From: Allacma fusca
Taxonomy: Eukaryota; Arthropoda; Collembola; Symphypleona; Sminthuridae
Length of the DNA stretch: 64,000 nucleotides
Reading direction: 5' to 3'
NCBI GenBank assembly: GCA_947179485.1
Contig: OX359247.1
Coordinates: 53,603,131 to 53,667,130, forward strand
In this document: one piece after another, positions 46,138 to 57,278 of the stretch
Layout of the letters: every line of letters starts with the position of its first letter
Position numbering within the stretch: the first letter of the stretch is position 1
Translations under genes and position numbers: made by a program
The notes under the pieces: model-generated
Told to the model about the DNA's origin: nothing
Seen by the model: only the letters and a program-made list of their open reading frames with translations
Database searches by the model: none

Positions 46138-47244
46138 ATGGCTCACTATGTTCTAGCCGTTGTCGTAACTGTAGTTACCTGTCTTCAGTTGATTTTGGCC
46201 CAAACGGAGATCCAGGATGATATATCCGTAAGTTTGCTATTACAGTTTAGTTTTAGTATGATAACTAAATGAAGCATCTCAATTCTAAGGCGTATTATTA
46301 ATAAATAGAACGAAATACTATAGTGGGAGCCTTCGAAGGAAATGAAGACTAAATATCCGTACTACCTCAGTGGCTATGATTACGAGGGAGCTCCAGGTAA
46401 GTACACTACCTACATATTTATCTTTTTCTACAAATCTGAAAAATATACCAATGCATTTTAGCTGTGTTAGTAAAAATTGTGTACAATACATTCGATGGGA
46501 ATGTAGCTGCAGAATTTAACGCAAATTAAATTTTATTTAGTATCAAAATCTATCCTTTTATTTCAGTATGGATAGTTGAATTAGGGAAGTGGGATATAAA
46601 ATCAGCAGCGGAAGCTGGTGGCGAGACTACTGAAAATTTCGACAAATATGTCCATCAGTACTTTAATACATTGGTAATTAGTACAGGCGATGTTTCTGCC
46701 AATCAAAGATTTTTTGTCATTGCTGATCTCGAAGGTTACGATATAACTCAAGCAAAAAGTGTCGCAGGTATTTCTGATAAATACTAAACTGAAACACCAA
46801 TTCATAGTAATTTAGAAAAATCCACTCAATAATGATTACTTGAACTGTTGAGTACAGGTATTCAAAAATTCTTATGGATGGCTCAAAAATTTGTTGATGC
46901 TGTTAAAGGAGATAAGTTCAAGGGTGGAATCTTTATTAATGGTCAGTTACAAATTACTGTCTCATACTTAATGACATAATGCTACAAGGAAACCAATACT
47001 CCACTATTATTTGTCTATAATATTTCTAAAATTATTTATTTATTCCATTGCAGTCAACAATTTCTTCGAAAATGTTTGGAAAGTTACTGGACCAACCATA
47101 GGTAAATATTTTAATACGATTACTGTGTTTGGTCCTAACTCTGACGCCTGGAGACCTCTGTTACTCCAGAAAATTCCTCAAGATCAGCTACCCGAACGGT
47201 TTGGTGGGTTCAAATGTCACAAACCACTCAAAGTCTTTGGATAA
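46138..47244 (+). pseudogene. CRAL-TRIO protein copy 4 with premature stop
   Basis: Exons at 46138-46227, 46309-46396, 46567-46767, 46858-46941 and 47054-47244 match the other copies in length and splice sites. In exon 2 the codon that is AAG (Lys, in EILKWEP) in copies 1-3 is TAG at 46321-46323, which ends translation after 34 residues, before any of the lipid-binding fold. The rest stays in frame: VWIVELGKWDIKSAAEAGG, NQRFFVIADLEGYD, TVFGPN, IPQDQLPERFGG. Other conserved residues also differ (Gly to Arg in NQG, WYGG to RFGG, GGSKSH to GGFKCH), consistent with relaxed constraint. A sequencing error or a polymorphic stop is the alternative. AATAAA at 47412-47417. Confidence 0.85.
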
Positions 47245-48429
47245 AAGCCTGCGTGGAGTCTTGTGATTAATTAGCAAACATTTCTACAGCCCGTTTGAGT
47301 ACTTACATTCATACTCACAGTCAGACTAGGCGCATAGACATTTACAACTATCTCCTTGTTATTTTTGCTCTATTCTGTTAAACTTTCCTCCAGCGTGCAA
47401 TGTTTATTTATAATAAAAGGTAATGCTGGGTTATATAGACATTGAATAAAAGCTGCTTTACTTAAAAACTAAGGATAGTCTTGTGATTACAGTTCAAAGT
47501 TAATATTTACTACTTCCATAAGTGCAATACAACGATTTTGACAGTACACCTAAATATGTACATAATTACATGTTTAACAATGCAAGCACAAAATGTTTAG
47601 AGATAAAAATATTGTAGTTATTTACACATGTGCTTCAATCTAGCAGTTTCTACAAGACTAATCTAAGGGTTGTCTGCTCTTCGGCTGTCAATGACATGCA
47701 TCATAACGTACATAACTCTCATTGAGATGCGCAGAAAAAAAGTTACGTGTGGGACGATGAAAAGAGATGCAAGTTTATCAGCGAAATCCATTGAACCATG
47801 TAATTCATTTATGAGCTTTGATAAGACAAGCCCAAGGGAATTGACAGCCGTGGAATAAATGAAAGTGATGAATGTAAGACATCGACCATGGAATAATTTA
47901 GGTTAGCTCGCAAGATAACTCGGGTCACTTGATGCATCCGTAGGGTTTCTCCTTCCTCAGATGGTGAGACTTAGTTAGTAAGACGCAACAGTAACTGGAA
48001 TATGTCACCAATTCCTAACTTTACAGCTTGACATGAAGGCTTCCAAGAACTCTAATGTTTCCGAGCACTCAGGTCATGGGCAGAGGCAAAAAAGAATAAA
48101 AATCCAGCTTTTCTTAATAAAACTCACTCGTTACTTCCTTCCGCCGATTATTTTAACGTTGTCTGGGATATAAATACAGAGATAACCTCAATCATGCATT
48201 GAACATCACAAAATGCTTACAGATAGTTCTGGGTAAGTATATCATTGTAAGAGCGATAGCTGCCTGGCTAAGCCGCAGGGTCATAGGTCAGATGTAACAA
48301 AATAGGTGCATCTTGAGAGGATCTATCACTTCCGTAATAGTTGTGAGTTTAAGCCAGATAAGGAAATGAGTCTGGGCCGGGGTGAATTTTCCCATTAATA
48401 ATGCAATTATTTCTCATTCATTGGTCCCA
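47245..48429. other. End of tandem array and spacer before an unrelated gene
   Basis: 47245-47525 is the last copy of the conserved 3' flank. 47526-48060 shows nothing recognisable. 48060-48180 (AAAAATCCAGC, ACTCGTTACTTCCTTC, TTATTTTAACGTTGTCTGG) recurs at 50950-51045 upstream of an apparently empty region. TATAAATA at 48169-48176 and a GTAAGT at 48233 could belong to an alternative upstream exon. No gene assigned. Confidence 0.5.
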
Positions 48430-48439
48430 TATTTAAAAG
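48430..48439 (+). promoter_or_regulatory. Probable TATA box of the secreted unknown protein gene
   Basis: TATTTAAAAG about 120 bp before the ATG at 48559. It sits at a normal distance for a short leader. The stronger TATAAATA at 48169 is an alternative. Confidence 0.5.
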
Positions 48440-48558
48440 CGGAGTTTCTCAAATCCCAAGTTAGTTGATTTCGTTGATTTCTCCAGTCTCAAGTTACTTC
48501 CTTCAGTTCAAGCTTACTGAACTTCCAATTTGTTTAGACTAAAATTTATCATTTAAAT

Positions 48559-49721
48559 ATGAAAAACTATTTGTTGGTAGCATTCGCAGCTTTTGCTGCA
48601 GTTGTCATTCCCTGCCATTCTGCCACGATTCCGATGGAAATCCCTCCAGATGTGATCCAATTTCAAGTAAGTATTTTTACTAATTCATTTTTCTGAAAGT
48701 TCTTCAAAAACATACAATGAAACAAATAATAATTTTGATATAAGGCAAAAAAAATCAAATAGATACTTAATTTTTTAAACTGTCGCAATTTTCAAAATAT
48801 TACCAGCTGCAATATCTATGTATGTATTTTTTGGGTGCAAGTGTAACCATTTGAAGTATTTTTTTGAGAATATTATAAATTACTTAAGTTTGATGATGGA
48901 GGGTCTCTAATAATGATATTGACTGTTTCATTAGAATTTCTTGCACAATTTTGAAGAAAACAAAATTCACCTAGCCCCCACTGCCATGCTATTCCGTGGA
49001 AATTTCCCATTGGCATTTGAAGAAGACCCTAAACGACAGGTACGTACAAATGGACAGTGTACTATTTTTACAGTGTGTAAAGTAATTAATAAATTATTGC
49101 AAATCATGTGTGCATTTATAATAATGAACCAAATTATTGTGAAGCCAAAACTTTTGCAAGTTTAATACCGTATGTGCACTCAGTTTTCAAATACATAAAA
49201 ATTTTGAAAACAGGAAATTGTCATAATCAGTGTTAAATTTTAAACAGAAAAGAGAAGCAGTGGAGCCAACGGAGCCAGGTCTGACAATGGATGTGTCTGA
49301 GGACGATCTCATCAAACAGTACGTGCAGAATGAAATCAATCGAATTTTCTCCTGCTACCAAAGACTCCGTTGTGGCTATACTCGTGGTCAAGCCGAGCAA
49401 GACTGCAAATGGTTGGAGAGCTCTTCCCTCTATCACCAAATTATGAAAGTCTTGGGAATTAAAAACTATCCCAAAAAATTCCCCGCCCCCACTCCAGCAC
49501 CAGTTGTCGCTAACCATGGTCATGGGCATGTCCAAAGGGGACAAGTTTCCGACGCAGTTATCAACCCTGCTCATCAGAACCTCCAAAATGGTATCCGCTA
49601 CGGAGGAGCCCGACCAGGACAGTACTTACAGAGCGCGTACAATAGCAGGAACCGTCGTGCTTACGACTCTTTTTTCAATGGCCAACAACTTGCTCCTCTC
49701 CAGGGCTCTTCCACAACCTAA
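48559..49721 (+). CDS. Secreted protein of unknown family, 228 residues
   Basis: Three exons, 48559-48666, 48935-49039 and 49248-49721, joined in phase 0 with GTAAGT and GTACGT donors. Residues 1-22 (MKNYLLVAFAAFAAVVIPCH then SA) form a signal peptide. The mature protein has an acidic stretch (VSEDD near 87), then a helical-looking segment with three cysteines at about 107, 113 and 124 (SCYQRLRCGYTRGQ ... QDCKW). After that comes a Pro/Ala hinge (PAPTPAPVV), a HGHGHV cluster, and an Arg/Gly/Tyr/Asn-rich tail. I do not recognise the family. An odd number of mature cysteines could allow a disulphide-linked dimer. AATAAA at 49878-49883. The start is the first ATG and gives the signal peptide. 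The gene model rests on splice signals and frame continuity only. Confidence 0.75.
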
Positions 49722-49960
49722 ACAGTTACATTCTAATATAGTACCCTAATGCATATACATACACAGGCGTTTGACTTAAATTGATTTACCCGAAAAAATC
49801 CAAATCGCTACTGAGTCCCTAATCCCCTTTTCTTGTTAATTATTGTTTTCTACTATTATTTATTCCGGTTACCACGAAATAAATTAATGAAATTATTGTC
49901 CACTTGATGTCCGTTTTTAATAAAACTTTAGTCTTAGTTCATACACATATAGACATTAGT

Positions 49961-50332
49961 GCATATCGTCGGTGAAGAGGCAAAATGGTCTAAGTGCAAT
50001 TTCGATTAGAAGCAAAATGGTCTACATGACTTTTACCTTAAAGGCAAAATGGAATAGTTGCAAGCCTTCCTAAAAGTAAAATGAACTACATGCAGTTTTT
50101 ACTAAAAGCAAAGTGGTCTACATGCGTGTATACTTTCATAATGACCATTCTGCTTTTAAGCGAAATTGTATGTAGACCATTTTGCTTTTAGACGAAATTG
50201 TATGTAGACCATACTGCTTTTAAAACTTGATGCATCTATTCCATTTTGCATTTAGTAAAACTGCATGTAGACCATTTTAATTTTAATAGAAAATGCATGT
50301 AGACCCTTTTGCCTCTTCAGCGACGATATGCA
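49961..50332. mobile_element. Palindromic MITE, AAAATGGTCTACATGCA word family
   Basis: Inverted ends GCATATCGTCGGTGAAGAGG and CCTCTTCAGCGACGATATGC. Four or five copies of AAAATGGTCTACATG-type words on the left face about as many complements (TGTAGACCATTTTGC) on the right, with no unique centre. Target duplication is ambiguous (possibly TGCA). It lies 80 bp past the poly(A) signal of the preceding gene. Confidence 0.75.
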
Positions 50333-52419
50333 TACATACCTAGTTATTTTCAGTATTCATGAGTTATAACATCAGTTGTACTGCATGTAGGTGTCTAACA
50401 ATAAGTTTAGCTTAAATAACAATGTTGACACTTTTTTATCGCGTATTTGTACAAGAGTAAGCTTAGTATTCACGTTTTCCAATTAGTGCAACTTACACAT
50501 ATACAAGTATGGCTAATTACTGCTCACAACTATACGTACATACTTCAATGAAATTGCCAGTATTTCAAGTGATTTTCAGCTAAGCAAATAACCACGAAGG
50601 TTTTTAGAAACTAGACTCACAATCAGGCTTTAAAATGTAGGGATGATAAAATTACAATTATTACAAAATTAGGCTCCGTTTTTAAAAGTGTAATAGTTGT
50701 GTAGAATAGCCAATTTTTGTATAGAGCCTTTGCAATTGTCTGTGGACTATTGGAACTTCTTGGAAACATCAAACTATCGTTAGCAAATCTACAGCTCAAA
50801 TGGTCAGAAATGGTTCTGCACATAACATAATTATGCAGATACTGAAAATGACACATAAGACTTATCCATACAAAAGTGGGATATGTAATTGATTCCTATC
50901 TATAGTTTTCCACGAAGGCTTACAATAGCTCTATCTAATCAATTCGAGTACTCAGGGCAGAGAAGAAAAGGGTTTAAAAAATCCAGATTTTAAAATAAAA
51001 TTCACTCGTGACTTCCTTCGATTATTTTAACGTTGTCTGGAATATAACTATTTACATAATTCATGCAAAAGCAGGAAGCCAAACCTTTACTTTAATTGGA
51101 AAAATTTGATGGGTTTGAGGTTTGAAGTTATAAATAATTTCCACGACCACGTGTCATTTCTGAAAAGGTAGCGGTGTAAAATGTTGATACAGTATCTACT
51201 GCTCATGATTAATTGAACAGAATCTTTTAGTAACTGTCAGCAATATTGTTTGTTCACGGCCTTCACTCCAGACATAAAAACTAATGTCAAGGTGTTCACC
51301 TAGTTTCGCAAAATGCAGTCTGCTCAGTCAGCAGGGATTTGTTACAAAAATAGCAGTAACAAGTGGACAGTGGATAGTGGAAAGTTTCTAGACAGTTTTA
51401 TGTACTTTGATCTGTTAAACGTGTGTTAATTCCCCTTAATATCCTTCAAATCCACTTACTGTACAATGAAATGCGATCCATCAGGTGGCATATCCCGAAT
51501 GTTGACCAGTTACAGACGTCATAAAGCTCTTGAGTATCTGGACATCTGTCAATACGCTGAAACTATCAAATCTTCACCTGCAGCCTTATCATGTGTCACC
51601 CAGTTTGTGCAACAAACTGACCACTATTTCTTATTTACTCCAACATAACCCTTTACCTGGGACATTGTCCATCCAATATGGTGGTCATGCACAGTGGAGA
51701 TCCTAGCCTTAAGTATGTATCTGACCAACATAACTGCATCTCGTCTCATAAAAATCATCCATATCAAAGAAATTATTCCAAATGTTCATTTACCGGAAGA
51801 GATGTAAGTATAATTACTTCTTGAAGTTACGATATTCTTATCATCTTAATTGTACCATCCGGAAAGCTGGCCAACCTCGCTGCACCAACACATTATAGAT
51901 GAAATGCACCCGGTAACTCACAATCAGCCTCGTCTCAAGCCTGCATACAATCAGCAAATTATGATAATGACGTCTTTAAATCACATCAATTTAGATCAAT
52001 TCGAATCAAATGGACAGCTGTAGGATTCAGATGGGCTTGAGTGTGATAGCTCTTTGAGTCCACTCTGGATAAGGACATACTGATAGTGCGGCACGTAAAA
52101 TAAGCTCAAATGTAAGCCACTATTGTGAATCAATAACGAAGGACTTACACGGCCATTACATTCCTTAACATACGGATAATTATATTTGTGAGTGAGTACT
52201 ACAGGTGCGCTCAAGAGCATCCCATTAATCATGTTGCGTTGACAGTGACAATTGGAAGCTTCGGTATAGGATTCTTTCAAGCATGTCTTTATATTTCAAG
52301 CTTGTTTTCGCAAAGTGTCAATTTGAAGAGTTTTGTTAGAGATTAAAAATATCTTGACAGTAGGACAGAAATGGTCCCTAATTATCATCTTCTACTCTAT
52401 CACCAACAGACTCTACCGG
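50333..52419. other. Gene-free or unresolved stretch
   Basis: 50945-51045 repeats the sequence at 48060-48180. A 60-residue frame at 51466-51648 (MKCDPSGGISRMLTSYRRHK...) has coding-like codons but no signal peptide, domain or splice partner that I can identify. It might be an exon of an unmodelled gene or a relic. The remainder shows no recognisable feature. Confidence 0.35.
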
Positions 52420-52427
52420 TATAAATA
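52420..52427 (+). promoter_or_regulatory. TATA box of the ML-domain gene
   Basis: TATAAATA, 111 bp before the ATG. Initiation is expected near TCAGTTCACAGC at about 52450. Confidence 0.75.
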
Positions 52428-52530
52428 AGGTCAGTCTCGATGTCCAGAGTCAGTTCACAGCTTCCTTCGTCCTTTGACTACAAAACCTTCCTTCCTTTTG
52501 ATTTTTCAATCAAATCCTCAAACTTTCAAC

Positions 52531-53287
52531 ATGCTCCGTCTCGCCGTTCTTGCTGTTTTGGTTGCTGCTTGCAGCGCCGTCAGTGTTAGCGAAATTCGCA
52601 ACCCCTTCATCTACCACAAGGCTCTCCGTGGCCCAGTTGAAGGAGTCGTCCCATGTGGTACATATTTTACTTATTTTCACCCATTTCCAGATATATCTGT
52701 TTTGCATCTAATTCAGTCCAACAAAGTTCGGAGTTACATTCAATGATTTTTGAATTTGTAGGATCAAAGGGAGAAGTTTTGGAAATCCGTGTTACCGACT
52801 GCACCAGCCTTCCATGCGACATCAAGGTTGGAAGCACCTACACCATCGAAGTTGACTTTATCCCATGTAAGTATTTATGCCTTTGAAAAGGTGTTCATAA
52901 ACCACATGATACTTGACAGAGATTTGTACTCATGCAAGGAATTTATTGTGAATAGCTGCCGGTCACGAAGTCTTGACCGTCCTTGTCTCCGTCATCCGTG
53001 GAGGAGTTGAGAACGAAATTGTCCACCAAGATATCCCCTTCGTTGTCGCCCCCGGACAAGGTTACACCGTCTCTTACCCATGGACCGTCACTGGACAGAT
53101 CGACACTGGAGTAAGTTTTATGGTCTATCATCAGAGATTGCTTCTCTATACAAGTGTGGAACTTGTAATTGTATTGATTGTTCATTTATTGTTTCTCCAG
53201 CTCCTCGCCCTCCGCATCCAAGTTAAGGGAAACAACGGTGATGTCGTCGAGCTTTGCGGTCTTGCCACCGTCAATGTCAGTGCTTAA
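52531..53287 (+). CDS. Secreted ML-domain (NPC2-like) lipid-binding protein
   Basis: Four exons, 52531-52657, 52762-52866, 52956-53110 and 53201-53287, encode 157 residues. MLRLAVLAVLVAACSA is a signal peptide. The mature part matches the MD-2-related lipid-recognition fold: PCGSKGEVLEIRVTDC, then LPCDIKVGSTYTIEVDFIP, a PFVVAPGQGYTVSYPW stretch, and a final strand pair LLALRIQVKG and VVELCGLATVNV. Cysteines 42, 56, 61 and 148 would give the conserved first-last and C-x4-C disulphides; the third NPC2 disulphide is absent. NPC2-type proteins bind sterols or other small lipids in a beta-sandwich, and secreted arthropod relatives are often chemosensory, digestive or immune. The actual ligand is unknown. 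Codons are strongly C-ending (GTC, ATC, GCC, CAC), unlike the CRAL-TRIO genes, suggesting high expression. AATAAA at 53390-53395. Confidence 0.92.
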
Positions 53288-53709
53288 GCTGGTTATCGAA
53301 GATGTTTCTTCCTATGACGAAAAAAATATAAATTGGCATCTCTTATTTATTCCCATGCTATCCCTAATTAAAACATCAACTTCGCAACGAATAAAATTTA
53401 TTTAATCCCCTACACGTTTCTACATGGTCATTTAAATATTTGTTGCATGGACACTGTTTCAAACACAGTTGCATCCTGGAGTAATTTCCTTGGGAATTCT
53501 TCTGGAGACAATAGTACTAAAGATAAAGTAATGAGTTTGAAGTGAGTTTAACTCATAACCTTACGATAGAACTCACAATCGCATCTTGGTTTGAATACTG
53601 TAATATTTTTGTTCAGAAAATTAACATTTTGCTGAGCCGAAGGTCTCCCCAAAGTTAGTATAGAGACGGTAAGGCTAAAAATATTAGGGTTGTGTTAAAT
53701 AACTGCTTT

Positions 53710-54721
53710 GGGTGAGTTCTACTTTCCCGGTCACAAAATTACCTTCCACCAGGTTTTCCACCTTCCACTTGACCTTCCACTTGACATTCCACCAAAATTT
53801 TACAGATTTTTTACCTTCCAGATCTTTCACCTAAATTTGACCAGATGGAAGGTCCTTCTACCTGGTTCCCTGTGTTAATTAACATACCCCTCTGTGTTCT
53901 GGTGAGTGAAACACAAAGTGCGAACCGGAGATAGTTAATGCGTTGCCCCCTATATACGACTATTCAAACCGTAAATCAGCGTTTTAATTTATTGGGAAAA
54001 GTAAGTCGCAACGCTAAAGAGTTTGCGTCTTACCATTAATCGTTAGTTGTTACGGAATTTGCTAAAAACGTTTTAAACATTTTGTTAAAAATCTGTTCAA
54101 CGGTAAGTACGGCAACTGATTGTGATCTCTTTCGAATCACGTGGTTTTCCAGTGGTTGATTTTTATGTCCTTTGACATAATTCTACACAAAACCATCGAA
54201 ATCTGACCATCGTACTTGTACATATAATGATTTTATAACAGTAACTTGATTCCTTAAAGGTATCCTGAATTTTTATAGTTAATTGCACGAGTTAGTTTTA
54301 ACACTCAAGTGCTTTTACCTCCGTGTTCATTTTACGAATAAAAACGTAAGTTTACATAAGTTAACACACCGAAATTGATCCAAGACTGTGATTTTCAAAT
54401 GAATGAACACAAAATAAATGAGCCTCGGTCATGCAGTAACTCATGTAGGGGGAAATATAGTATTTTGTTAGTTAGCTCTTTGTAAATTTTGTCAAAGCCA
54501 GACTACAGAGTGTATGGGCAATGTGGGTAGTCACGTGGAAGGGCAGGTGGAAGGTTAGATGGAAAGTCTGGTGGAAGGTCAAGTGGAAGTTCGGTGGGAG
54601 GTCAAGTGGAAGTTTGGTGGGAGTTGGAAGTCTGGTGGAAGTTACTTATGTATTACAGTGTTAATATATGGGTGAGTGGAAGGGGGAAGGTATTTTGTGG
54701 CCGGGAAAGTAGAACTCAGCC
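53710..54721. mobile_element. hAT-like MITE, GGAAGGTCAAGTGGAAG word family, copy 1
   Basis: Ends GGGTGAGTTCTACTTTCCCGG and CCGGGAAAGTAGAACTCAGCC. Flanks ACTGCTTT (53702-53709) and AGTGCTTT (54722-54729) form an 8-bp duplication with one mismatch. CTTCCACTTGACCTTCC words at 53745-53860 face complements at 54535-54685. The centre is unique and about 80-90% similar by eye to the copy at 57279-58309. Confidence 0.88.
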
Positions 54722-54729
54722 AGTGCTTT

Positions 54730-55071
54730 AGTACATAACTTTCTCTTGACACAGTGATACTGTCGAAAAATGCGGTTTCTCACAATATTATGTTTTAAAT
54801 AAGTCCTTTTGATTACAACTTGATTATTTCATAAGAATGCTTTTGAGGTGATGTACATAATATCCGGTTTGCAGTTGTTATTCTGATAATGTATCAATGA
54901 AACAAGGCTGTTGGCTCTGCTTTGCGGGTCCCCAGGAAGGCTATGGACTGCAAGCGGTATGTAGTGCCATTAAATTAGGAGCCGTTATTTATAGCCCGGG
55001 TGCTTTCCATAACACCATATGCGCAAGCAGCTTGCTTATTGGATACACGTGATGAGGCCAATAAAGGTGGA
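54730..55071. other. Unassigned stretch
   Basis: AT-rich, no gene or repeat terminus recognised. Confidence 0.3.
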
Positions 55072-55079
55072 GAGTACGG

Positions 55080-57024
55080 TAGTGATGTACAAAGTCGTGA
55101 AAGTTCAGTCCAAGTCGTACACAGTCTCTCGAACCCCTTACTAAAGTCAGTTTTTTTCCTTCCAGGACTCGTTAATGCTGAGTCAAAGTCAGTCCATACT
55201 TTATAAAGTTTCGGACTCAGTCCAGTCAGTCAGTCTTGTAATTGCGCGTCGTTGTAATTACATTTTTTAAATACCAAAACACAATCATGTTGGCTTAAAT
55301 ATTTTGCTTAAGTATTCGAATGACAGGAATTTCGGTCTCCTTTGATTGCCTTAAATTTCAACGTGGTAAACGAGATTATTGAAAGCAAAATATTTGAGCC
55401 AACATAATTGTGTTTTGGTATTCAAAAAATGCACTAAAATGATGGACACGCTTAATTTAAAAGTACTTACTAAGCAGGAGAAACTATACCTGTGGATTAT
55501 TTTCTTCCAAGGGAGTATGAGTATAGATTTAATTAGCATGGGGACGTCCAATAAATGAATTTCAAGCCCAACTAACCCTAAATTCTTTATCCCAAAACTT
55601 TTCCTATGTGCATATCTAGGCTCCTTAATAATTTTTGAAAGCTATAGGGAGACACAGTGCCGTTTTTTGTAAACAATCACTTTAATTTCACGTAATAAGG
55701 TGTCTTATGCAGGGTTGGCCAATTGAAAATGCCATGGCATTTTGGGCATTTTGCCTGCCGAAAATGCCCGGGCATTTTGGGCATTTTCAATTCATGGCAT
55801 TTTCGGCATCTATGGCATTTTCGGCATTTTTGGCATAATCCGCGTAGGGCAGGCATTTTGGGCATATTCAATCATTTCTTGGGATACTTCTGCCTGGACT
55901 TTTCTATTATTTTTTCAGCGAGGTAAATTTCGATACATTTTTTGTTTGAATCAATGCAAATATCTTTATAAATGCATACCTGAAATTTAATTATTGTAGC
56001 GTGTCGCGTGTCTTGATTCACTATACTAACATTTGTATTACTGTATCATTATTTTAAATCTCATTCCATTTTCTTAATTTTCACTTGAGATTTAATCAGG
56101 ATACCTCGAATCAATGACAATATTCAGTTTCATTGGTCAGACATCGGTGAAAATAAAATGTTGTGTAATTACTTTCATAACAAGCAGTTGGATTATACCA
56201 TGAAGTGGCGTGCTCGCATGCAAGTTTAAAAGTCCAAGTGGAGGTTAAACGGGAATTATCCAAATTTATTACCAAAACGTGTATTGCTCTGGACATCGAT
56301 GTGACCAAAGAAATCGATTTAAGCTCACAAGAATCAGCGTTGGTGAAATAATTCTCAACAAAGCCAGAACCGAGTTCATCAAAACAAATTATACATGATT
56401 ATCATGTGTATAAAATATCACTGCATTCCCTGAATTGGAAAAAAATATTTTAGATGACGAAAATTATAGTTTTACTTTTCACGAGTTCGAAGCTGAGTTG
56501 ATGTTGAGGATATTGTTGAATTAGATTAACAATGCACAGGGGAAGAAACGATGTAGGAATACTAATAGTTTACAAAATGCGAAGCTTTAGATTAATTCAT
56601 TCTGTAAAATGTATATTTTTAAATGAAGTTTGACATTTAAAACAATCTGGTCTCTAAAAAAGAGCGTCAAATAATGATTATTTACAAAAAAAATCGAAAA
56701 TGCCCAAAATGCCTGCCGAAAATGCCCAAAATGCCGGGCATTTTGAAAGTAGGGCATTTTCGGCATTTTCAGGGCATTTTCAAGCGGGCAGGCATAAAAC
56801 CGAGGGCATTTTCATTTGGCCAACCCTGGTCTTATGTATAGAGATGTCGTACGGTCTCATTGTTATGCAATCAACTGTGAGTCAGTATCAGTCTTCATAT
56901 ATAAACTTCTAGTCCCAGTCAGTCTCAGTCTCACTCCAAATATTTTGATTCAGTCCAAAGTCAGTTATTTTCATCAGTCAGTCTTTGCTGAAGCAGTCAG
57001 TCAGTCGTGACTTGTACATCACTA
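55080..57024. mobile_element. hAT-like MITE, CAGTCAGTC word family, with a nested element
   Basis: Perfect 8-bp duplication GAGTACGG at 55072-55079 and 57025-57032. Ends are TAGTGATGTACAAAGTCGTG and GTGACTTGTACATCACTA. Words AGTCAGTCCAGTC/CAGTCTCAGTC are concentrated at 55100-55240 and 56880-57010. The GGGCATTTT element 55710-56828 lies inside. Confidence 0.93.
55710..56828. mobile_element. hAT-like MITE, GGGCATTTT word family, second end type
   Basis: Perfect 8-bp duplication GTCTTATG at 55702-55709 and 56829-56836. Ends are CAGGGTTGGCCAATTGAAAA and TTTTCATTTGGCCAACCCTG. GGGCATTTTGGGCATTTTC words on the left face their complements at 56697-56815. The termini differ from those of 26851-28057 despite the shared word. 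Confidence 0.94.
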
Positions 57025-57278
57025 GAGTACGGGCTACAGTATAAATGATGTGTCAGCGAATACATATTCACATATATAGAATATATGTTCACATAGGAAA
57101 CACACAGGGGACTCTATGTCTAAGAATTCTTTTGAATTTCACAATTGTGAACGTATGTACTTGATAATATCATTCACTAAATCGGATTTGGAAACGCAAA
57201 CAGTGATGCTAAAGCGGCACCAATAGGAAAACTATTGGTTTTTACATCTCAAAAATTTATCTTCTAGTCGGAAGTTTG

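Noticed and set aside
51466-51648. Small gene encoding a 60-residue protein
   Set aside because: No signal peptide, domain, promoter at a proper distance or splice partner could be shown. Kept only as a remark for that stretch.
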